Below, piece after piece: positions 14,001 to 25,600 of a DNA stretch of 64,000 bases. Location: NCBI GenBank assembly GCA_013397695.1, contig VYZI01000086.1, forward strand, positions 1,268,600 through 1,332,599. The letters are read 5' to 3'. Position 1 is the first letter of the stretch. The number at the start of each line of letters is the position of its first letter. The position numbers and the translations under genes were made by a program. The stretch comes from Centropus unirufus (taxonomy: Eukaryota; Chordata; Aves; Cuculiformes; Centropidae). A model generated the notes under the pieces. The model was not told where the DNA came from, searched no databases, and saw only the letters and a program-made list of their open reading frames with translations.

Positions 14001-14012
14001 CATTCTTACCTT
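14001..14012 (-). other. CASK: 5' splice donor of CASK exon 2
   Basis: On the minus strand the exon ends AAG and the intron starts GTAAGAATG. This is a near-consensus U1 donor (AG|GTAAG). It splits the Asp58 codon after its first base, which matches the CASK exon 2/exon 3 phase. Confidence 0.9.
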
Positions 14013-14122
14013 CTGTGCTTAATCCAGGACTTGAAGTGAATTTTGCTACATCGACAATCTTTACAGCAAACTGTTGCCCTGTTTCCCTGTTGATGCATCT
14101 CCGCACAACGCTGAATGGACCC
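14010..14122 (-). CDS. CASK: CASK coding exon 2 (N-lobe of CaM-kinase-like domain)
   Basis: Read on the minus strand, this 113-bp exon encodes GPFSVVRRC at its start, then INRETGQQ, FAVKIVDV, and ends SSPGLSTE. This matches vertebrate CASK residues 21-57 as I recall the protein. The first base completes the Lys20 codon and the last base begins the Asp58 codon, so the exon covers coding bases 60-172. CASK is a membrane-associated guanylate kinase scaffold at synapses and epithelial junctions, binding neurexin, Mint1 and Veli. Its N-terminal kinase-like domain works without magnesium. This exon supplies part of the glycine-rich loop and the ATP-contacting lysine (Lys41, in FAVKIVDV). The frame has no stops. 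It is flanked by an AG acceptor with a pyrimidine tract and a GTAAGA donor. The frame stays open into both introns, but that extra peptide is intronic. No other CASK exon was found here. Assignment is from remembered sequence, not a computed alignment. Confidence 0.95.
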
Positions 14123-14150
14123 CTGAAAGACACACGCACAGAGAAGACAG
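14123..14150 (-). other. CASK: 3' splice acceptor and pyrimidine tract of CASK exon 2
   Basis: Read on the minus strand, a pyrimidine-rich run (CTGTCTTCTC, then TGTGCGTGTGTCTTTC) ends in CAG directly before the exon's GGGTCC. A possible branch-point motif, CTCAT, lies about 50 bases upstream near 14176. The acceptor places one base of the Lys20 codon in this exon. Confidence 0.88.
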
Positions 14151-16920
14151 CAATAAATGACTCTCTCTTATGCAATGAGCTACAGTTTAGACATTTCTAA
14201 ACAAAATTTAGATTCCAGCATTCAAGGGTAGCGTTTACACAGAAGCTTGTACTTCTCACCCTTGCCACCAGTTCAATGCAAAATTCATAATTTTAACTAC
14301 AGATTATTGTAAAGAACAGTTATTTTGGGAAGAGCTTTTCCTTGATCCTACCATACAATGAAATCTTCCACACTGATGGCTATTTCCTCCTCTGAATCCA
14401 AACCCACTATCACTCAGCATAGGGTCTTTTACAGTTACCACAGATATTTTAAAAAAAATGACTAATTAAGCCTCTAACACGCAGAAACCCACCTATACCT
14501 GACAATGCAAAAGGCTCAAATGACTTCATTTGGCATCTTAAGGATGGAATCCTCCCCTCACATTTCAAAAAGCAATATTTTATTAAGAATTCCCATTCTA
14601 TGTAGATCAGTGTCACCATCTTATCCCAAGTCTCTGCTAACTCTCTTAGCATTTATGAAAGTCAAACTAAGAATAGTATAAATGTTCTTAAATTACGGTA
14701 ATTTCAAAACATTTCAGAACCTAAAACCTCAGCTTTGGAATAACATTGGCAATACTCGTTTTCATTCATACTTGTCATAATTACTACAAACTAAATGTAA
14801 TTCATGAAAATTATTTCTTTTAACTCTCATTGTTTTCTCCCCACTCAAAGCCTTGCTGTCTTAATGGAGACAATTCAATGTTTTTTATAATTCATAATCT
14901 CCTTCACTTGAAATTATTTTACTTAGTGTATGTCATTAGGACTTAAAGGATAAAGATCAAACTGATTTTTCAAACTTTGTTTTTTTTACTAGAATCATTG
15001 GTTTAGAAGTCTGCACCACTTTCTTTTCCCCTTCCTCCAATCCATCTTGGTGTGCAAGAATGAGAACTGGTTCTGATTAAAATATACCTTGTTGATTCCT
15101 GGAAAGCACCAATACTCACAACCAATACTCAAATCCTGTTCCATTCCCATGTCTTGAACAAACTGAGCTAACCTGTGGGAGAATGGACTTCCTACCGATG
15201 ACACTGTAAAGACAATTTCTGAACCTCCACGCTTTTGAACCCCAGAATTTGAGATTTTAAGTAACTTGCATATAAGATTACCAAGAATTTGCTCAATATC
15301 TCTCTTGAGTCATAATTTTTTGAGGAACTTCACATAAATCAATGCAGTCTGGCTCCTAAATTCAATTTGTTTAGTTTATGTTCAACAAAAAAAGTAAAAA
15401 ACACAAGCTGAACATTTTACATGTAAAATTAACAATACTGAACAACACCACTTCCAATGAACAGAGTAGTTCTTTAAAAATAAGCTTCCATTTAAAAGAC
15501 TTTAGGTTCCTTCTACTTATTTAACAGGGATTAACTATTAAGAACCTGAAACATGCAATACAGGTCTTAAAGTTATCTTTATTAAACATTTTAAATGGAA
15601 AATCAATGTTTTTTAAAAGGGACTACGGCAGTTTGTTGCACAAAGATACTATAATATAAATGTATATAAAGCCATGTAAGACAAGACATAGTTACCCAGA
15701 TTTATTTTTTTTTCATGTAAAGGCTACGAATTTGCTTACCTAAGTGGCAGATAACACCGCTATATACTGATATAGTTAATACTTCCAAAACAACTCTATC
15801 CAAATTGATGAAAATTGTTGGGAAGCAAGAAAATTACAATCTTATTTTAAAGAGATAGATATCTTTCTGTCTTCAATCATCCATGACATTTACAATACAT
15901 ACTTTTTCTTTAATTTTCTTCCAATTGAAGTGAATCTATTTTGAAAATTAAGTATTTCTGATATTATTAAACCTGCCGTTAGTCATTCTATTGGGCTGAT
16001 TGCACATGGAATTGCAGCTTAAAAAAGTGACTGAACCTCTGCAAATTAGCATACTGGGTTAGAGGGCATATGCATTTAAAAAAACCCACCACTGGCAATG
16101 TTGGGTAGATGTGTTTTATTTTATTCTCAAAGGAAAATTTAGAACATTGCATTTTGGCCATGGCATAGAAGGACATTTGGGTTCAAGACCTGATACTTCA
16201 GAAAATTAGATATCCTAGTACAAGTGACAAAAATGACTTCCCAAGCAGCGACACTTCTATCACACCCATGCTTCAACAGTTCACATTTTCAAAACTAAGC
16301 CTGTGGTTTAATGGAGCTTTAGAATAAAACACAAAGAGAACAAAGCAGGAGATGGCCAATATGAATATATACTACCTAATATTAATCCCACTGGAAAGAA
16401 GAATATACAGAGAGCTGAAGCTGTGGTCCTAAGGTAGGGAAAAAACTAATAATAAAAGAACTTGCATGTCTCCCCTTCATGATCATTTTAGTGAGGCACA
16501 ATCACTTAAACACCTTTGAAAGTACTCAATCATAATGCTTACATAAAATATTTGAGTGCATTGTAGGTTTTATTTTTTAAATAATGGAATAACTGGAAAA
16601 AGCCTACTGAAGAAAGTGGTAGGGTCTGAAATAGGTCATTTCAAACCAGTGAAACTACAGTCAAGAAACATTTTGGAAGCAACAGGCATTTTTAAATAAT
16701 GGGATTTAAAGAATTTAGAAGATATTGGCTAAGTGATAAAACGTGACTTAAAATAAATCATTGTTATTGCTTAAAAATATTAAACTACTGCCTATTTTAA
16801 AGATTTAAGCAAGCTTTTACATATAGGAACAAAAACTTTAGGAAAAACACTCAAAAAAATGGAGTTACTGGTTCTCCTTCCAACCCACTGCACTTCCAGC
16901 ACTGCTCTTCCTCATTGCAG

Positions 16921-16976
16921 ATATTAGAATATTAGATATTAGATACCCATTTGGTATTAGATATGGTGATATTAGA
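16921..16976. repeat. Short imperfect tandem repeat, ATATTAGA unit
   Basis: Copies of (A)TATTAGA begin at 16921, 16929 and 16937 back to back, then at 16955 and 16969 with spacers. The array spans about 56 bp and is AT-rich. Confidence 0.85.
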
Positions 16977-17767
16977 ACCCATTTTTCTAGCTCTCCTCCA
17001 TGAAGCCTTATCTGACACAGAAAGGGAGGAAAGTAAAAGCAAAATTAAAAAGACTACCACACCATCATGTTCAGTGCCAAAACATTGGCAGAGTTGAATG
17101 TTCCACAGGAAACCACAGAAGGAGTAGCTGCTCCACTGGTTGTGAAAGGGAAACACTCCCCAGGAAAACCCTAGGGTATACTTAGAATTTATGCGACATA
17201 CGGAAAAAAATATTCACTTTTGGTTTTATGATTTTCCTGTATAATGCAGAAGCTTATTTACATGTTTTTGTCACTACAAAAGCAAAACACTTCTGTTATC
17301 CTGTCTTTGCTGTCTCCAATCTGCAAGGCAGATAAGGTATCCTTAACTGATCTCTAACCTCTATCAACAGAAATGCTAAGTTTGTGGCCTGATTTTTCTT
17401 ATCAAGGAAAAACCTGAGAATCCACCAGTCATTCTATATTTTAATACACGAGATCCCTATCTACCAAATGTCTTAGGCATACACATGCTATGAGCAGATG
17501 TTGATAGGTACAACTATCCTAAAGTCTCTGTACTTTGTAAACAGCTCTTATTTTGCATTGACTGGCTGGAATATTGAGGGGATGGGAAAGGAAGCATAGC
17601 AAGATAAGCAGCTCACTAGCTTCTTTATTCTACTACCATGAAACAAGAATTTTGGCACCAGTCACAAACAAGCTACTCCAAAACTGTTTTTACAGGACTC
17701 TTCATTTCCAGAATTGCATAATTATCAGTTGACAATGCCCATACCCTTATGAATTTTTCCATTTTCT

Positions 17768-17830
17768 TCATAGAAGAATATGACTCATAGAAGAATTTAA
17801 GTTGAAGTGTACCTCTGCAGGGACTGGACT
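17768..17830 (-). repeat. Possible tiny CR1 3'-terminal remnant
   Basis: The plus strand reads TTCATAGAAGAATATGACTC, ATAGAAGAATTTAAGTTG, then ACCTCTGCAGGGAC. This resembles a CR1 terminus (ATCATAGAAT repeats, then GGTTGGAAGGGACCTCTGGA). It is short and diverged, so chance similarity is possible. Confidence 0.35.
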
Positions 17831-20800
17831 AATAAACTTTGTCAGAATATCCACTTGTTGCTATTTCAAATGATGCTGCCATATTACTTTTTTCTTTTTT
17901 TTAATGAAAACTGCAGAAATCGACCCCACTGTCTGAAAACAACCATTTACAAATAATTACTCAGCCCAGCACACTGACAAGCAAATTCTGCTTTCAGTAA
18001 TTATCAGAGTAAGAGATTCCATGGTCTTAAGTTGGTCTGCAGGCTACAGCTGTAGCAGGAATAGGGATAGTAGGTGTACTTTGTTCCGACGTATATTTTT
18101 GGAACAAGATCAGATGTTAGGTGCTGGGTGGCTTTCCAAGGAGCATGTTCCCACACCAAAGGCCACATGATACACACAGAAGATTGAGGGTATTGTAGAG
18201 CAAGATTACAGTACATCATTTCAAGGTCATGTTTGGATGATACTGAAGTATGATGATTTTAAGCATAAGCTATAGCTATTGACATAGAGCAGCTCTTTCA
18301 AGAGACTGACTCAGACCTTGCTTTACATCCTATTTTTCAACTCATTAACAGTCATTTGTGAGAGAAGGGTCAAGACCTTAAATTCAAATCACTCTTAAAC
18401 AGCCTCCATAGAAATTTCAGGCTCTTGGCTCTATAGATACCATTTTTAGCTCATTTTTACCTGGATAATCTGTTTCCAGTGATTCACCACTAATTTGCGT
18501 TTGCTGCCAGATTAGACATCGGACGCTATTTTCACTTTCCTAAGTCCTATGTATGCAATGCTAACAGCCTCAGCCTTCAAGAAAGTGATTGTGGTTATGT
18601 GCCCTATGTGCCATTTCCAGATGGATGCAGGAAGGCACAAAAAATAATTTCCAAGGCCTATCAGTACTAAGCATACATAGGTAAATTATGAGACATTCCC
18701 TTATCTGAGACATAAATAGCTATTAAGGCCTCAGAAAACGGTGCTGATTTTTAACTGTCGTTGATAAAGAAGCAGGAAAATAGGTTTGTTAAGCTGAGAT
18801 GAAGCATCCTGTTCCCTTATCAGCAAAGGACTCAATTGACAACAAATATCACTCTCCTCTCTCTGGTTCACCCTAAGGTAGGTGAGAATCTACATCTCAC
18901 ACAATAAGTCATTTAGGGCAGAAGGAGACTGGCAATCAAAGCATAAAACCTACTCCTTGACAGAAGAGAGGGGAAATAAGGAGAGCTTTGTTCACCAATG
19001 AATTCCCACTGGAAAAATGCAATAAAACCATGGAATCAAAATCCCCAGAATTTTATTTTCATGCTCTAACACTCTGTAGCACTGCACAATAAAATACGAA
19101 CCCCCCCAGCAGCTAAATCAAGAGCATCAGTTCAAAACAGTTCAGGGAAAACTGATGCTGCTCTCCCAGCAGACTGCCATAATAGCCAACTGAATCTCTT
19201 GCTCCTCCCTCTCTCTTCTTTGTGAGGAAAGACCTAGCACACAAGATCAGAAGGCAGTGAAGGAAATCTGGAAAAAAAGAATTCATAAAACTACATGAGG
19301 TATGAAATCATTCAACAGTGAGAAGAAAAGTAGCAAGAATGAACAACTGTGATAAAAAGAGCACCTCAATCACAGGAACAAAAGAGAGTCTAATAAATAT
19401 AATGGCTTTGCTTCCAAAAGAATAGAAAAGGCTTGTAGAGTACCTTTAGTCTCATCAGCTTTGAGACAATGAACATCACTTTTCCCTTTCCCTATTCGGA
19501 GAAGCTTTTGATCCCATTCATGTATTATCACAGTCTGGTTCCATTTAAGGCTGTGGCTTTACCAGCATTTTTTCAGCAGCACTACTGACCAAACCAGCAA
19601 CCCTTCTAGCTATTGTCAGACAATGACCCACATCAAAGAAGAAACAAAACCCACCCAAATACGCCACCCAAATCACTTCTTTTTTACCACGTTACTTTTC
19701 ATACAAGACAGTGGGCTTTATTTGGCTTAAAGCATGGCTACAAAAAAGCTGTGTCAAAACAGTTAAAACCAGGCACAAATGGCTAAGACATGGGGAGAGC
19801 TTAAGCAGTGCTGCTGCTAAAAGTGAATCCAGTATCAGACCAGAGTGAATCCTCATCCAGTCCCACAGTCACCTGCAGGACCTGCACTTAGCATGTGCGC
19901 TCATGCAATGAAGCAAAGGAACACACCTGAGAAAGTCTCAGGTAAACCCATACACAGCTCCATTGCGCATAACTTGTCTCACAAGTGCGTCCAATAACAC
20001 AGCACACAGAGCAAGCCGAGAGCTTAGAATGGGAATGTGTCAGCCACCACCACTGCCAACAATTCCTTTGTAAGATTACACCCTCAGGTGAACTTACATG
20101 CATTAACTGCTTCGTACATCATCTATCCCTCCTGCATGGTGGTTGTACTTTACATTTCCACTTTAAGGTTATTAATGGCCACTTTACATCTATTAGTCTT
20201 GCTAACAAACTGAGCTTTCATACAACTTCCTCTTCTCTCTCACTCAGAGACTTTGCCAAGCCTAACAAAAGGCCTTTTTTTAATGATAGGCTTTTTCATC
20301 TCAGAATCTCTTCCCTGCATCTGCTCCAATTTTAATTTGTAATTAACAAAAGCAGCCAGGACCATGATGAGGACTCCAGGACTCCAGATGAAGTCCTAGA
20401 AAAGTTTGCACAATGTTAATGATCTTTTCTTCTCTGCTGGCAATAGCGTGCCTGGTACAGTCCTGCACTTGCCTTCTCTACATGCACGTCAAAGAGCCGC
20501 CTAATACAGCTGCACTCTTCTCCTTGGTTGTTTCCAATGAACCAGCCTTAGTCTACCCAAAAGTCCGTTAGGAGTTCTTCCATTTAAGTAATGGATCCTG
20601 TATTTGGAAAGTCATAATTTCCACTACTAAAATCCTTGGATTTTTCCTTTCTAGATGATGTCTAGATTCCTGTATAGCAATTACCCTCAAATGCTGCATC
20701 AATAAAGCATAGTTTATCCAGTACAACTCAATTTAGTGTTTTCCCTTTTAAAATAACTCAAGAGACAACTAATCCAAAACAGACCAATGACAAACCTTCA

Positions 20801-21065
20801 CTTTTTTGACTATTTTCTCTTTGAATGCCCTGATTTAACGTCTTCTTTATTCCAATATAGAATACTTCACATTTACCACATTGTAATATTTTGTTTATTT
20901 TTAAGAAACAAGCAATTCAGGAAGAGGAAAGCACTAGATCTCACTGATAGAAGAGGTTTTCTTGCCACTCAGAATGCACCACCACTAATTCAGCTGCCAC
21001 TATAGTCCAAAAGCCAGAAGTTTCCTATCTGTTCATGGCAATGGAGAAAGGCACACTGACCTGTT

Positions 21066-21243
21066 GTGTACAACCCCCCTGTCATGGGCAGGGACACCTG
21101 CCACCAGACCAGGCTGCTCCAGGGCCCATCCAACCTGGTCTTGAACACTTCCAGGGAGGAAGCATCCCCAGCTTCCCTGGGCAATCTGTGCCAGTGCCTC
21201 ACCACCCTCGGCGTGAAGAATTTCTTCCTGTCTAATCTATAAC
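21066..21243 (-). mobile_element. CR1 LINE 3' region fragment
   Basis: The plus strand has CATGGGCAGGGACACCTGCC, then CCATCCAACCTGGTCTTGAA and CAGTGCCTCACCACCCTCGG, ending at GAATTTCTTCCTG. The minus-strand peptide includes KKFFTPRVVRHWHRLPREA, the usual CR1 ORF2 C-terminus. Both the terminal repeat and everything upstream are missing. A T/G-rich tract (21250-21281) abuts the 5' side. Confidence 0.9.
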
Positions 21244-24200
21244 TGTTGCAGGGTTTTTTTTGTTTTGGTTTGGTTTTTTTAATCCTCAATTCAGTTTAGC
21301 TGTTATTTTGAATCACAGCCTCAAGGATATTTCAATGTGCATGCCAATTCCTAAGACCGTTTGGAACCAATAAATAGATGTTACTGAAAGAGACCAAGTT
21401 TCTAAGTGAGAATGCTCTCTGGTGGGGCACTGGTCAGCAAAGCTAAATTATCTGAAGAATCTTGATCCAGACAGACAGCTTCCTGTACTTCTTACAGGAG
21501 TTTGACCTCTGAACTGCCAAATGCTTTCATGTGTCAGGAAAACAAAAACTATCCTGTTAAGAAGGTCTGTCTTGTGTGTCTCAAAAGTATGCAGAATAGT
21601 ATTAAATTACACAAGTTGTCATCAAGATCATGTATGAAGTGAAGGAAAACATAAATATTTGAGGTTTTCCTTTAAAGATGTTGGAAGACTTCAGAGAACA
21701 AATTTATGAGTCAAATCATCAACCTTTAGGGTGATTCATAGCATTTTAAATTATGGAAGGATTATGGGATTTATTAAGAACTGTCAGCTGAATACTGGGA
21801 AAAAAGAGACATCCTGGTTACAATAGCCACATAAGGTTGTTGAATTCTCTCTCCAGGGGAGAAATGAATGAATTCTGATGTCTTCAAATCTGAAGCTTTC
21901 AACATTGTAATGGAATGAAAAAAAACAACCAAAAACCTGTCACAGAGAAGATAAAATTTCATTTCTCTCCTGCATCTGAATCTGTGTGGTTTCTGAACAG
22001 CAGTTCCTTTCATTTTTAAATAGGTAATGCACATCAGCTACTGTTCAAAATCAGGGTGTATGGCTTTGTTGTTTTGCTGGGTTGTATTTAAGTTTTTTAA
22101 GCACAGATTGCTTTCAACAGCCTAGATATCTTTATGAAAAAAAATTATAACATTTGTAATAGTTCAGCCTTTTTTAAGCTTTAAACAAGTCACTGTTTAC
22201 TAGTTTCTTTAGAAGTGCCATTGCTCTCACTAACTTCAAAAATAAAAGATGTCTTTAAAAAAGCTAATGCACTTACATGAAAAACATCTTAAACTAAATA
22301 GGGCAATTTACCCCACTAAATATTTGAGTATACTGTTATGTAAGTATAATAGGAAAAATAGCCACTGTTGTTCGTAAAAGTGACAAATGCTTCCAAGTAT
22401 TTAAACATGAGAAATCAGCTTCCTGTAAAACAATTGTTCTGAATTTTAAATTCAACTCTTTTCTTCATGTGCTAACTTTAAGTTCTATCCTTTGTATGAA
22501 TCTTGTCATTAGAAAGACTCTACTCATGTTAGCTACAGGACAATTTGTAGTTCCTGTGTGAACTATAATCACCTACAAGAGAATTATTGCCACGCATACA
22601 GCATAATGTATTGTATGATCATTTCAGAATTTCTATATTGATAAAAAACACAGATTATTTTTCAAATTGCTAAACATTTAGCAGACCCTGTTAACAACCT
22701 GAAAATAAATGTAAAGCCTTTAACAGCCACATTTAATATTTTCCCCCTTTTTATTACAAAAAAAAGAAAAATCCGCCTAGATGAATTTCCTAGTCAGCTC
22801 TGAGACACAGTTGCACTAATGTTAGTGCCAGTACCAATGAGAAGATAGCAGAGCATTGCTATATATTTTTATAAACAGAACAACACATTATTCCTGGAAC
22901 TATGACAGTAGAAGGAATCAGAGCATTGACTCCAGCTCTGAATGCCCATTTACATGCACACACGGAAAAATCTCACACTCCTGCAAGCGATTATTTGACC
23001 TTTGGGATATCGACAAAAATAGGCCCAGGTCAGGAACAGCATCTGACATTTCACTGGTTTCCAGCTGCTCCTTCTTCATTTTATTCAGAGACTGAATAGG
23101 GAAATCAGGCAGATGAGTAACACCTTGGGTCCAAGGGAAGATCTCACAGTTTGCTTCCTTACACAGTCTCACACCAACAAGCAAAAAGTTGAGGTATTCT
23201 TTCAGTTACATCACTCTAAATTCAAATCACACTCAAAGTGATTTCAACTGCAGCGATAAATGCTGTGGTCCCTGACCACAGAATGAAAGTCACCAAAAAG
23301 TGGTCACCCAACCACGTGTGCACTCATGTTCTTAAAAAAAATGGAAGTAAAAAAATAAAATAAAATACAATACCCAGTGATGCTGGTAGAAGCCCTAAAA
23401 AGAATCAGGAGACTGTCTAATAAGAAATTTGCTCCTGCCTATCTGAGGCGTTCCCAGACTCAGCTTGCTTGGCTGACACAAGTGGCAGGTGCTACTACGG
23501 TCACCAGAAAGGAGTCCAGCCGCAGTAATACAGCTTCTAGCCTTGTTCTAGGCTGTACACCCAAAGAAGTAAGCAGACATCCATACCAACTTCCCTGTCT
23601 TTTAAAAAGAAAGACAAGCATAGAGAACTTAGCTAGCACTACGGTTTGAATGATGGCACATTGGCAAAGCTATGAAGAATTTGAACAAAACCAGGATTTA
23701 AAAGTGCCAACTGGTTTTGGACTAAACATATGAAGACATGCTACAGAACCCTACTGCAGCAGCCTCCTGCTTTATACTAGAAATTTTATTGTAAATTTGA
23801 GTCGAACCGTATTTTTAGATGAACTCGGGCTATACAAAACAGAATCAGAGGGAACTTCTAAGAAAGGCAACATTTAGGAAAAAGTGAGGAGAAAAGCACT
23901 GGCAGTTGAGGATGAGGGAGAGGGAAATGGGAAGAAATCAAATTATTGTACCATTTTTTCTTCATTATGCTTCTGCAGCCAAAACAGTTTAAGGGGAGAG
24001 AAAAAGACTATAGATCCCAGAAGAGAGTACTGCTCAACCACAGAAAGCAACTTCCTGTTGGCAAGGTTTCCAAGTAACTGCACAAATCTGCTTGTAGAGA
24101 TGTAAAAATATAACTCCTGACACCCAGTACTTTGGGTGAAACAAGGACAAGTAAAAACCAAAAGCCAAGCCAAAACAACTCCCGAAACTTTCACAAAAGC

Positions 24201-24329
24201 TTTTTATTCCCTTCAAACACCAGTTTCTAAGTGACAGTAAAGGGGGAAAAAGCATTTATTTGGGTTTAGGACAACACAGGGGCAGCTCTCATTACTTTTG
24301 GGAGATTGCTACAACCAGGTGCCTTTCTG
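21244..24329. other. Unique-looking intron 1 sequence
   Basis: After a T/G-rich tract at 21250-21281 there is AT-rich intron without recognisable gene or transposon. The 90-codon frame at 23377-23649 shows no domain I know. Confidence 0.5.
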
Positions 24330-24669
24330 AGTTGCCCATACAATGACTTGTGCCACATGGGGAATTAGCCTGATGTGCCAGAGGTGTGAGTGCAGGGCTA
24401 CAGTCTCATTTGGTCCATAAAACCATGGTGGGTGGGCTTAGAGAACTGGAGTGCTGCAGTGGGTGGATATAAGGCATCAGAAAGGACAGGTTGGGACAGT
24501 AATGGGGGAAGTGGGCAAGTCCCTCTTTAGGTAAGAGTAGATTTATGTACGGAGCTCTGCCTTGGAACTCATGAGGAGCCCAGTGAGAGATTATGGGTAA
24601 AGATCAGCATACAACCAATGTGGGACACTGTCCTGGGTGCCTGCTATGGACTGCCTGGTCAGGAAAATG
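24330..24669 (+). mobile_element. CR1 LINE endonuclease domain, first half (split by insertion)
   Basis: The plus strand translates, with a few breaks, into CR1 endonuclease sequence. It gives WSAAVGGYKASE (family form WSAAVEGYKLF), then DLCTELCLGTHEEPSERLWV, then an ACYGLPGQE block (family form CYRPPDQEE). It stops there because a minus-strand CR1 begins at 24670. The catalytic-domain sequence resumes at about 25263. The start is approximate, since the upstream region near 24340 (HMGN) is weak. Confidence 0.85.
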
Positions 24670-25262
24670 CAGAATCATAGAATGGTTTGCGTTGGAATAG
24701 ACCTTGGAAGATCATATAAGTCCATGCCTCCTGCCAGGGGTGGGGACACATTGAGACCAGGTTCCTCAAAGCTCCATCCAACTTGACTAGAAGCCTGTAA
24801 ATGTCCTTCTGGATGGCATCCCTTCCCTCTAGTGAATCAACTGCAAGACTCAGCTTAGTGTCATCTGCAAACTTGCTGAGGGTTCACTCAATCCCACTGC
24901 CTATGGCATTGATGAAGATATTAAAAAGAAGTGGTCACAGTATTGACTGCTGAGGGACATCATTTGTGACTCGTTTCCTCTTGGACATAGAGTTTTAGCC
25001 AATGGCTCAATTACTCAGTCTAACAGCTCATCCATCGAAACCGTATCTCTCCAGCTTAGAGGCAAGAATGTTGTGGGGGATTGCATCAGAAGTCCTTACA
25101 GAAGTCCAGGTGGATGGCATCTGTAGCTCTTCCCTTGTCCAGTGATACAGAAACTCCATCACAGAAGGCCGCTAGGTTAGTCAGGCAGGACTTGCCCTTG
25201 GTGAAACCATGCTGGCTGTCCCAAATCACCTCCATGTCCCCAATACTTTTTGATGCGTTCTC
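24670..25262 (-). mobile_element. CR1 LINE inserted in the endonuclease of another CR1; internally deleted
   Basis: The plus strand starts AGAATCATAGAATGGTTTGC, a CR1 3' terminus on the minus strand. After about 115 bp of 3' UTR (to CTCCATCCAACTTG, 24786) it jumps to RT sequence (complement of GMPSRRTFTG). The C-terminal RT and part of the 3' UTR are therefore deleted. RT blocks on the minus strand include FADD-region remnants, AIHLDFCK, and WDSQHGFTKGKSCLTNLAA, and the copy is 5'-truncated just upstream of this. It lies in the CASK sense orientation and is inactive. Confidence 0.88.
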
Positions 25263-25600
25263 CATTAGGTTTTATTTCATCAACCAGATATGGCTTTTTT
25301 CAGAGCAGTAGAAGAAAACCTTTTGTTTGCATGCCCTGGTCCTCATGATGGACTTTAAACATGCTGGAGGGACAAAGCAGCAGGGTGATGAAATCCAAGA
25401 GGTTTCTTGGGTACCTGTAACTTTTTGACACATGATGGAGGAACCAATGAGATGGCCTGTTGGAACCCCACACTTTGAAACAAGGAAGAACACAAAGATG
25501 GGGGCAGTCTTCATTGCAGGAAGATGGTGGAATTCATGATCCCACAAGGAAGAAGCAAGGCAAAAAGTGGTATCAGACCTAGACTTTAGCACAGAAATGA
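25263..25600 (+). mobile_element. CR1 LINE endonuclease domain, second half (split by insertion)
   Basis: The plus strand continues the endonuclease broken off at 24669. It gives AFFRAVEEN (family AFFRQLEEA), then CPGPHDGL/LVLMMDF (family ALVLMGDFN), CWRDKAAG (family CWRDNTAG), MMEEPM (family VIEEPT), KMVEFMIPQGRSKAKS (family EMVEFKILRGGSRAKS), and ends near DLDFS. Several frameshifts and a stop are present. Together with 24330-24669 it forms one older plus-strand CR1 lacking its RT and 3' end. Confidence 0.85.

Larger units (their letters stand above)
1..14009 (-). other. CASK: CASK intron 2 (partial)
   Basis: This is downstream of exon 2 on the sense strand. I looked on the minus strand for the exon 3 peptide (around DLKREASICHMLKHPH) and did not see it, so intron 2 appears to run off the left edge. 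It holds three CR1 loci at 7.85-9.2, 10.3-10.97 and 13.3-13.8 kb. My search was by eye, so a diverged or mis-read exon 3 remains possible. Confidence 0.75.
14123..21065. other. Unique-looking intron 1 sequence
   Basis: No gene recognised. It contains the ATATTAGA repeat cluster at 16921-16976, a C-rich run near 19101, and a possible CR1 3'-terminal scrap at 17768-17830. Elsewhere I see ordinary AT-rich intron. Confidence 0.5.

Noticed and set aside
1..14009. CASK exon 3 within the window
   Set aside because: The expected peptide around DLKREASICHM was not found on the minus strand, and no 106-bp candidate with splice sites was seen by eye.
13850..14200. Plus-strand 116-codon frame overlapping the CASK exon
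   Set aside because: It is the antisense shadow of the conserved exon and has no recognisable domain.
24670..25600. Interpretation of the opposite-strand endonuclease piece as a 5' inversion (twin priming) of one CR1
   Set aside because: The plus-strand endonuclease also continues on the other side of the minus-strand element (24330-24669) and the halves are collinear, so nested insertion explains the data better.
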